From assembly GCA_002179805.1 (NCBI GenBank), contig NAVB01002258.1, positions 1 to 19,889 on the forward strand: DNA of 19,889 bases, written 5' to 3'. This DNA is from Acanthamoeba lenticulata. Its lineage: Eukaryota; Discosea; Longamoebia; Acanthamoebidae. A model generated the notes under the pieces. The model ran no database searches. It saw only the letters and a program-made list of their open reading frames with translations, and was not told where the DNA came from. This document shows positions 1 through 8,500 of this stretch, in pieces (position 1 is the first letter of the stretch; each line of letters begins with the position of its first letter). The position numbers and the translations under genes were made by a program.

Positions 1-3000
1 TCTTGACGGCCACCTCGGTGCCCTTCCACACCGCCTTGCTCACGATACCTGTCGGCAACAATTAGCCATAAAAACAATTAAATTAAATTTAAATAAATTA
101 AATGAATTAAGTGATCAAGGAACGTACCATAGCCGCCGGCGCCGAGCTGCTCGCCCAGCTCGAGCTCGGTCATGTCGACTTCCCAGTCGTCGTCACGGCG
201 CTGCGTGGCGCGCAGCCACAGCGCGACGGCCACCGCCGCAATGCACACCAGCAGCGCGATGGCGGCCAGCGCCGACGGGATGATCGCCGCGAGGAGGACG
301 CCCGTCGAGGGCCCGTCGCTGCCGCTGCTGGCGCTCGTGACGTCCTGGCAGTGTTCGCCCTCGTAGCCCGCGTCGCACACGCAGGCCTCGTCGGCGCAGG
401 TGCCGTGGCCCGAGCACAGCGTGCTCTCGGTGATGCAGTTGTAGATCGAGCTTGACGGCAGGCCGCCGCAGGTCGCGCTCGAGAGGAAGTCCAGCAGGCG
501 CCTCTGCACGGGCGCCGAGTGGCCGGCCACGCCGTTGAAGTTCCTGTAATTGATGAGCGAGCGGGTGAATGTTGGTGAAGCCGAGCTCGGGACTTTGCGG
601 GAAGGGCGGCGTACTTGATGGCGAGGTCTTTGGCGTCGGCGCTGGCCTGCGTCCAGTAGAGCCAGTCGAGGAGGGCGCGGGCCTTGGTGCAGTCCACCAT
701 CGTCGAGCGCCGCACCATGAACTGGTGGTACGTCGCGATGGGCCAGCTGTTCGCACCCGGGCCTATATTTATTTCATATTTTAAATATAATAATAATAAT
801 TAGTTAAATAATAAAACATAAGATTGTAAAAAGAAAATGAAATGTACCGAGCACAAAGTTGGTGATGTTGGGTTGGTCACTGAAATCGTCGATGGCGGAG
901 ACGAGGGTCGTGTAGTTGGACGACACGCGATTGCCCGCCGGGTTGATGAGGTCGGCAAAGCCCGTCGTTCGGAGCAGGCGCATCTGCTCGTGCAGCCAGA
1001 TGCCCAGCGAGTAGGTCACGTTGAGGATGGACGAAGACGGGTCGGACGTGTTGACGTTGCGTCCGAGGACGTCCACCGGCATGCGCACGTTGGCACCCAC
1101 GCCGACCTGCTGGTTGAAGGCCGGGCTGGCCTGGCTCAGGGCTTGAGTGAGGAGGATCATGACCGTGGGCGCGCCGAGCGGCGTGACCACAAAGATCGGC
1201 GCGTCCGGCAGAAAGGCGGCCACCTCTGGGTTGAGCGCGCGGATGGCCGAGTGGTTCCAGTTGTCGACCGTGCCCAGCATCACGTCGGCCACCGTGGCCA
1301 AGTCGAACACGAGCTTCGGCTTGCCCACCAGCTCGGGGACGTTGTAGGCCGGGCCAGCCGAGTAGGCGATGATTGGCAACGCCACGACGTCGGGTTGCGC
1401 TGCTTGCTGGGCGCTGGTCAACGGCACGCTGATGCCGCCAAAGTCGATGTTGTCTGTCACCGAGCGCATAATGATTAAAAACAGAACAACACGAAACGGT
1501 GAAGAAAACGTTTTGAAAAATGATTAATTATAAATAAATAAATAATAAAGAATAATAAAGGGCAGTGACGCAGTACAAGCGGCCATGTCAGCGATGGCAA
1601 GAGAAGTGGCGCCCTGGAAGTAGCGCAGGCGGATCTGATTATTATCGTAGTTGTCCATCCACTTGGTGTAGAGGTTGAAATTGAGGCCCTCGCCGATGAG
1701 CCACGACAGCTTGAACGCGCGCTCGCCGTTGCACTCGATCTTGCCGATCTGGTCCATGAGCTTGGTCTTGTAGCCGAACGAGAGGGGCGCGTAGCCGAGG
1801 CGCGCCGTGTTGTCGATGGCGTACTGGTTGAGCTGAGACCAGGCAAAGAACTCGAGCAGGCCCTCGATGTACGTGCAGTCGGAGGTGTTGAAGCGCGCCT
1901 GCGTCATTACGTAGGTGATCAGGCACATCGGCCACGACGCCGCCAGGCTGCCGTCGAGCACGTCGAGTCCGAGGTAGTCCGAGGTCAGCTGGCTACTGAC
2001 CTCGCTCATGGCCGACTGCACAGCGGCCACCGTGGCATCGACCGTCGCACCGGCCTTGTTGATCATGCGCGCGTAGGACAAGCTGCTCGCGGCGGCCGTG
2101 ATCTTCGTGGTGTAGGTCATGCTGTAGGGCACGTTCTGGACGTAGTTGGTCTGGGCCGTGCCCGGCTTGCCGGTGTTGTTGGCCCGTCCGGCGATGCCCG
2201 CGAGGCCCGACCAGGTGCCTCCGCTGACGTTCCACGCAGTGGCAAAGTCGGAACTGAAGCGGGACAGCGCCCGGGTGAAGGTCTGCGTGATGCCCAACGA
2301 GGTATCGCTGGCGTAGGCAAGCAGGATGGGGTGTGCGGGCAGAGTGAGGCTGGGGTTGAGCGTTTGAATGGCCGTGTCGTTCCACCACGTCACCTGGCCG
2401 CTCCAGATAGCCGCCAGTGTGCTTCCATTGAGAACCTGAATTGAAGAAAGTTAGGCAAATCGTCGGCCAGGAAGATTAACTGCGCGGGTTCTGGGCTGTA
2501 CCAAAGTGGTGATGGAGGGGAGATTATAGGCGGCCACAATGGGCTGAGCGGTGAAGGGTAAGAGCGCCAGGTTCTGGGCCGCTAGGCTCGCTTGAGAAGA
2601 CGAGGCATCAACAACTGCATAGTCCTGTAGGAGTAATGAAACTTGTTTTAAAGAAAAGAAAAGATAAAAGGTAGCCTAAAACATGAAGAAAAGTTATGAA
2701 CATCGGTCAGTTCCAAGTCGGAAAGATGGTCGGTAACGCACCAGCGTCCCAAGAGTGGTGAAGGCGTTGAGAGATTCCTGACTGCCCATGTTCTGATAGC
2801 TGATGGTGAACTCTCCAGAAACAAACTGCGGGGTCGGTCTTTGGTGAGTAAGAGAGATGGCTGGAGGAGACGCCAGGAATAACAAACCCTGTAGGTGCCG
2901 GTCAGGTAGACAAAGAGCCCTTCCGGAAAGTAGCCGCCTCCTCCAGCCACAACCGTTGTGGCTCCAACCACTGTGAAGGCAAGGTTAGTTCAGGCTTCTC

Positions 3001-3123
3001 CCCATGAAAAGGCGTGATCTGGTTCGGACCTTGTTGAGCACTGGCCAGCCCACAGTGGGACAAGAGCAGAAGAAGCAAAACGCAAGCCACAGTTTGCTGT
3101 CGGTTCATGTTGGAGACGAACAT
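1..3123 (-). CDS. Receptor-like protein kinase with two PstS-like binding domains and an EGF module (3' part cut by window edge)
   Basis: Exons in transcription order: 3123-3030, 2970-2888, 2825-2742, 2624-2502, 2435-1577, 1453-848, 762-615, 543-128, 48-1; all junctions keep frame and give 820 residues before the edge. Residues 1-31 are a signal peptide (Leu-rich core, ASA-QQ cleavage site). Two domains resemble the bacterial phosphate-binding protein PstS, at about 32-370 and 380-690: TLAAIWSGQVTWWNDTAIQ with LNPSLTLP in the first, and DVMLGTVDNWNHSAIRALNP in the second. Around 701-731 is an EGF-like module (CSGHGTCADEACVCDAGYEG), around 746-775 a membrane helix, and from about 790 a kinase glycine loop (LGAGGYG) followed by VWKGTEVAVK, whose Lys is the ATP lysine. 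The inferred role is a plasma-membrane receptor kinase, Ser/Thr or tyrosine-kinase-like, with a cytoplasmic catalytic domain. The start is the first AUG in the leader; the AUG at 3108 has better context and also gives a signal peptide. The last seven-eighths of the kinase lie outside the window. Confidence 0.85.
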
Positions 3124-3230
3124 GAGGCGTGGTAAAGTACAGATGGACGGTTTCTGGTGGCTAGAAGACGAGTTCCCTGTGGTGGGGGACAAATGCAAAG
3201 TGAAGGGGAAAGATGCTTGGCGAACAGTTC

Positions 3231-3237
3231 TATTTAA
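3231..3237 (-). promoter_or_regulatory. TATA-like element of the receptor-kinase gene
   Basis: On the minus strand the sequence reads TTAAATA, about 110 bases upstream of the first AUG at 3123. No other AUG occurs in the predicted leader between them. It is placed by position and composition only. Confidence 0.35.
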
Positions 3238-3786
3238 CCCAGCAGGCTATTGACAAGTTGACACACTTTATTGTACCGCGGCGACCATCACCTGTCAGGG
3301 AGCATGATGGTACCACTCCTGGCATTCGCTTAACATCTCCAGATCGACACCCAATTGGACACCTTTCTTTAGCGCACCTCCAGACCCAGCAGCATGTCAA
3401 GTCATTGGCAAGGAACGTTTGTAGATTAGGTGGTGCAAGTGCCAAGGTTTCCTTTCCCCGCAGTCCACTGACCTGTCAACCAGCTACGCGTTCCTGCTTA
3501 TCTTGGACCCCAGACCAGTCAGCAGTTCTCTGGATCCACGGTATCCTCGTGCTACAGCTGGCCCACGTGGTATGGCGCCACAGAACGTCAACTTTGCGGC
3601 CGACAACCAACCCGATCGAAGAACAGGAAAAGCTTCGCTCCAAGCAGATGCTGCAGAGATGGGTCTGAGTGATGTGCCATGGGGTTGATGTTTGGAAGTT
3701 TGTACACGCGGAAAGAAAAAAACACAAGGCCCAAAATGCAACTCGGAAGCGTAATGCAACCCGGCAGCGCGATGTAGACGCTGTCT

Positions 3787-3808
3787 CACCTGCACGAAGA
3801 TGCAGGTG
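3787..3808 (-). other. Perfect 8-bp hairpin just after the MADS-box stop codon
   Basis: CACCTGCA (3787-3794) and TGCAGGTG (3801-3808) are perfect reverse complements around a 6-base loop. In the minus-strand transcript the loop reads UCUUCG. The hairpin starts four bases after the TGA at 3813-3815. Its 3' arm also forms the canonical splice-donor-like string CAG/GTGAGA on the minus strand, so a 3' UTR intron is an alternative reading. No function is known. Confidence 0.6.
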
Positions 3809-3812
3809 GTGG

Positions 3813-4800
3813 TCACTGCTTGCCCATGTTGTGGGGGTTCATCGGATGGTTGAGGGACATCGGCGGCATGCCCCCGCCGTACACGTCGTGCGGGGGGTAG
3901 TTCGGCGGATAGTGCGGTGGCAGGCCCTGGTGGCTGTAGTGCGCGCCTGAGTGCATGCCATGCGCGGCGTAGAGGGCAGCATAGGGGTCGGCGTGGTGCG
4001 CTGGTGACTGCGCGTGGCTGTGGCCCGATGGCGTAGGCTGGGTCGACGGCGGCTGCGGCATAGGCGAACTGGGTGGCGACTCTCCCGCGGCCTTGCCGCC
4101 GCCATTGCCTCCACTACCGCTACCGCTACCTCCACTACCGCCGGCGCCTTGTCGCTCGCCTGATCCGCCCGAAGTATTGGCGATGAAGTCCGAGGGCGGG
4201 TAGTTGTTGTCAGGCGCGTTGAGGCACGACTGGATGAGTTCCTTGCCCTCGCGCAGCGTAACCACCGGCTGCAGCTTGGGCGTGGCAAACGTGTAAACGT
4301 GGCCTGTCTCGCTGGCGATCAGGACGAGTGCTTGCGTGCCCGTCAACGTGGTCAGCTCGTACGCCTGCAGGCGGTGTGTCGGGGAGAAAAATGAATTGTA
4401 CAGCCAAAGCACGAGAAAATGGACGAATGAGATAAAACCAACAAAAATGCGAGTAATTCAATAAAACACAAACACGATTTGGCGTTGATTGTATCGATAG
4501 AACAAAAGAGCTTCATTCGTTCTATGAAGTTGATGATAAGATCTGGCGAGAGGGTACCTTCTTCATGAGACCACGCTTGCGTCGGCTGAAGGTGACTTGT
4601 CTTCTGCTCTTGTTTTCGATAAACTTGATGTCGATCCTTCGTCGGCCGGAACCTCCCGGCTTCTTCTTGCCGATCTTGCTCTTGGGCTTGCCTCCGTCTA
4701 CCTCGTCATCTTCGTCATCGCTGTTGTCCTCTTCGATTTGTTCGGCAGTCACATTGCTGAACTGAGGGCCGCTCGCTCGAGCCTTCTCCTCGGTGGACAT
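3813..4800 (-). CDS. SRF/MCM1-type MADS-box transcription factor
   Basis: Two exons, 4800-4558 and 4364-3813, joined in phase 0 across a 193-base intron, give 264 residues. The N terminus is acidic (EEDNSDDEDDE). The MADS domain spans about residues 50-110: GRRRIDIKFIENKSRRQVTF, SRRKRGLMKK, then AYELTTLTGTQALVLIASET after the splice. The SRF-family extension follows (GHVYTFATPKLQPVV, then LIQSCLNAPD), as in animal SRF and yeast MCM1. The family dimerises and binds CArG boxes, CC(A/T)6GG, in the nucleus. There is no plant-type K box. The C terminus, about 140-264, is Gly/Ser/Pro/His-rich and probably disordered or activating. The intron interrupts the MADS box after MKK. A CArG box lies upstream at 5047-5056. 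It is the type I (SRF-like) class rather than MEF2, because it has TLTGTQ and the SAM-type extension. Confidence 0.95.
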
Positions 4801-4953
4801 GATGTTGATTGGTGCTGATGCCTAGTTTCGGTTCTCTTCCTCTCTTTTGACGTTAACGTGGCCCTTACTCTGGCGAAGTTCTTGGGGCTTATCTGCTGAA
4901 TCTAGAGGAAGCACATTGAAAGATGACATAAAATGGCCGACGATGCCAGCACA

Positions 4954-4959
4954 TTATAT
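4954..4959 (-). promoter_or_regulatory. TATA-like element of the MADS-box gene
   Basis: On the minus strand the sequence reads ATATAA within AATCAATATAATG, about 155 bases upstream of the ATG at 4800. It lies between the CArG box and the gene. It is called from sequence and position only. Confidence 0.35.
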
Positions 4960-5046
4960 TGATTAGATCTCACTTCGATGCACTTGGACACGAAATCAAG
5001 TTAGCTGCCGCAGAAAGCAGCACTGGCAAGAAGGGGCGGTCAATAC

Positions 5047-5056
5047 CCTATTTAGG
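5047..5056. promoter_or_regulatory. CArG box (SRF/MADS binding site)
   Basis: The sequence CCTATTTAGG matches CC(A/T)6GG exactly on both strands. It lies about 90 bases upstream of the TATA-like element and 247 bases upstream of the ATG of the SRF-type gene, and 514 bases upstream of the PI3-kinase ATG. Animal SRF genes carry CArG boxes in their own promoters, so autoregulation is plausible. One match per 16 kb is expected by chance at equal base composition, so position is the main argument. Confidence 0.5.
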
Positions 5057-5569
5057 GCACAAGTTGTTGGTGGCGCTGTCCTTCCTTTCTTCACCTGTCG
5101 GCACGCTTTTTTAGGGCAAGGCGAGGTTTTTGGGCACGCAAAAGCAGAAAACTTGGCTCAAAATGCAGTTACGGTCGTGTGCTGAAAAACGAACGGAGCC
5201 TGCGCTTTTTTTCTTCTCCCCTTCCGCAATTGCTCGTTTCCGACAGTCGCTTACCATTTGCCAATTTTATGTCGTCAAGTGTCGACTTCCGGATTTCCAC
5301 GCCATTCCGGGTTCCGACCGGTGGGACCTTTTAATCGCGCGGCTGACGTGCCCTGGCCTTTTTTGAGGACCGCAATTCATTTAGCGGTTTTATTTATTGG
5401 GGGGCGAGACACGAGAACTCGATCGAGGATAGGGATAGCGTAGATTTTGGCGGTCGCGGGGCCTCTGGCTGTGGATTGTGCCGTCTAACTTCTGCTCCAT
5501 CTGATAGACGAGGCGGGCACGTCGTGGGCCCTGTGGATGCTTTGAGCGCAATAATATCTGCCAGCCGAA

Positions 5570-8500
5570 ATGAATTACGCGCATGGCACTCGATCAGATT
5601 CCTATCAGTTCTGCAAACTTAGAGTCATCCTCTTGCTCCCTAAATCAAAAGATGACGATGACGGCGACAAGCTGCCGGCATCTTGGTCCTCGAACTCGGG
5701 GCTTCCCTCTCCCCCCTCCTCCGGCTCGCCCTCGCCACCCTCTCCCGTGGTGAGCCCCGCCCTGCAGCATGATTTCGGGGTGGCTGGCCTCAACAGCAAG
5801 GGCACCTACGACTGTGAGTTCCCGCCTAAGCTCAGCGTAGAGCAAATCAAGGTTTGTTTTTCTTCTTTTCATCTGCCCTCCTCCCTATGCGATATAATCT
5901 CTTCTGCTTCCTTCTGCGCGGCTGTCGTTAAATCTCCTCCATCTCCTCTTCTTTTTGTTTCTCCTTCTGGCGCAGTCCAACCTGTTCAGCACTATCCCAG
6001 CATTGTTCCCGCTCTCTAGGAACGACTTCTACCTCGCGCTCTCCAAGGTGCGCCCCCTTCCCCCGCCTTTTCTGGCCCGTCGCATTGATGAACCTCACAA
6101 CCTCGAGGCTTCTTCTGCTCGTCTCCTCCTCCTCCTTCTTCTCAAAGGGCATTATTCTCTACGACGAGGAGAAGCGGCTCGTGGCTTCGCACGAGGTTGT
6201 CGCGGAAAAGGTGCTTCCTCCCTCTCCTTTGCTTTGCTTGATGTCTAGCGCTGGACGCTGATCGATCCTCTTCTTGTATGATGAATCCCCAACGACGACG
6301 ACAACGACAACAACAAAGTTCCTGACCAAGCAGCGAATCACCGTGTTCCTCCTTCCCAAGGACGAATGCTCGCCGCCACCGCAGGTCGACAGCGGTGGCA
6401 TGTTGGAGGAGAAGGAGATGGAACGCCTCGACAAGGAAATCGAACGCGAGAACTCGACGTGGACCACCCGCGAGATCGTACGCCGCGGCCTTCCTTCGTC
6501 TTCGCTTTCGTTCTTTCTGCCGTCCTTCCTCTCACCCACTGACGCCTTTTTTGTTCTTTCATTCTTTATTTGTTCAGGCCGAGAACGGCCTCGCCGGTGC
6601 TGTGCCGACGGCCCCGGCGCCACTTGTCACGCGGGGCCTCTTCCAGCGGAAGAAGCCGCTGGCCATGAGCACCGAGGATCAACGGAGTGCCGGGCTGGCG
6701 GCGGCGCTGGCGGCCTCCAAGGTCGAGAAGGCCGAAACGTCATCGCGCCGCAGTGGCGTCTTCTCGCGTCGGCGGCGCAACCGCGACCCCAGCGATAACA
6801 AGAAGAACCCTGAGCGCAACGGCGACATCTCCAGGTAGCCTTACCTGGCCATACGTTTTTGATTTTTGATATTTTTATGTTTAAGAAGCTTTATGTTTTT
6901 TTAATTTTTTTTTTAAATTTAACAGTTTTACTTCACAAAAGCTCACTCATGTTTGCGTAGTCGATTGGGGAGCACCTCCAGGACTCTCGATGACATCCCG
7001 TCGCACCCGACGCGTGAGTTCTCGCTCGACGGCGACACCAGCCCGCGTGGAGCCTCCCTGGACACCGACGCGCTGCCGGCGGCCGTGGCGGCACGGGCTG
7101 CCACGTCGGCCGCGACGGAGGTGTTCATGTCGGGCTACCTGGTCAAGCAGGGCGGCAACCGCAAGAACTGGAAGAAGCGCTTCTGCGTCCTGACCAGCGA
7201 GGCCATCAGCTACTACGGCAAGAAGAAGGACCCGACGCCCATCGCGGCCATCCCGCTCGACGAGATCCTGGCCATCGCCCGCGAGAGCCGCGTCTCCCGC
7301 GCCCATTGCTTCGCCCTTCACACCCGGCGGCGGACGTACTACATGTGCGCGCCCAACGAGGAGGACCGGCTGGCCTGGATGCACGCCACCAAGCTCCAGC
7401 TCGTCGAGCGCCGCAAGGTCATGGCCGAGGAGGAGACCGAGGCCGAGACCGGCATCGAGGGCTGGCTCACCGTGTGGGTCGTCGTCTCGCCCGGGACGGA
7501 GGCCAACCTGGGCCGCGGCTTCTCCCTCCGGGGCCGGTGGAAGCGCTACTGGTGCTTCATCTCCAACTCGGACCACTGCCTCTACTACGCCAAGGACCCT
7601 TCGGCCGTACGCCCCCCCCCCTCTCTTCCCCCAATAGTCACCGCCTTCGTTTGCGCTGACGATGAACCCCCATGCAGAAGGACAAATACGAGGGCAACTT
7701 TCCGTTGCAGGGCGTGACGGTCGAGTTCTCGCAACAGCGGAGGTTTTGCTTTTCGCTCAAGTCGCAGCAAAAGTGCGATCGCCCCCCTCCCTTCATCGCT
7801 TTCGTTCTTTGCTTTGCTTCTTATCATAAGGAACTTAAAATCATATATATATATATATTATCAATTCCACTTGGCAGGGTGCTTCTTCTGTCGGCAGACA
7901 GCGATCGGGAGATGGAGGAGTGGATGAGCGCCATCTCGCGTCGGCGTCTCCTCCGTCAGGCTAGCAGCGAGACACAGGTGCATTGTCGTTCGTCCCTCCG
8001 CCGTTCAAAAATAGCTTTCGGCACTCAACAACTTCATGGACGGGCAGCAGAAGAGCATGGTGTCGCTCCCCTTGCCGCTCCCCTTCGTGCCGGCAGCAGA
8101 GCAGCCGGTCGACTGGGAGGGCCGCAAGACCGTCCAGCTGCAGGTCAGCATTCCGCATGGCACCCTCCCGCGTGTACGTCTCCTGCGAACCCTGACGAGG
8201 TGAATCGCTTTTCATTCTTTCTATACCGTCTTGATTGACCTTCGTTCTTTGCCTTGTCGTCGTCGTCATCGTTGGGTGGCTGTCCAGCTCGACCGTCTGA
8301 CGATGGTGCAGGCGAGCTGCATTCTCGATGTCCTGTCCCGACTACCGCCCGAAGAGCCCGACGTGACCTACTTTCGCAGTTCGTGTTCCCTCTTGCCCTG
8401 CTCTCTTCATGAAGTTCTGCGCAGCTCAACTCAGGTCGCTACCGCGGTCGACAGAAATGGCGATGATGCTGCACAAGGAGGCGCGACAGTTTGACGGCTA

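Larger units (their letters stand above)
3124..3812. other. Intergenic: MADS-box 3' UTR and receptor-kinase promoter
   Basis: Both flanking genes are on the minus strand, so this stretch must hold the 3' UTR of the MADS-box gene and the promoter and leader of the receptor kinase. I see a hairpin directly after the MADS stop (3787-3808) and the TATA-like element at 3231-3237. Open frames here on both strands (for example 3213-3668 plus) show no recognisable domain and are probably chance. No tRNA-like cloverleaf or repeat was found. Confidence 0.6.
4801..5569. other. Divergent intergenic region between the MADS-box and PI3-kinase genes
   Basis: This 769-base stretch must hold both promoters. 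Besides the TATA-like element and CArG box it contains TTTAGGGCA twice, at 5051-5059 (overlapping the CArG box) and 5110-5118. Open frames within it are short and show no domain. No RNA gene was recognised. Confidence 0.6.

Noticed and set aside
615..718. Apparent frameshift in the receptor kinase near 544-614
   Set aside because: A 71-base intron with GTACG donor and ACAG acceptor restores frame exactly, so no frameshift is needed.
837..1478. 213-codon plus-strand open frame
   Set aside because: It is the complement of the second PstS-like domain and its sequence is Arg/His-rich with no recognisable motif.
3350..3357. CCAATTGG as a second CArG box
   Set aside because: It has only four A/T bases between CC and GG; the consensus needs six.
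3213..3668. 151-codon plus-strand open frame between the MADS-box and receptor-kinase genes
   Set aside because: No domain, no codon bias, and it covers the expected promoter of the receptor kinase.
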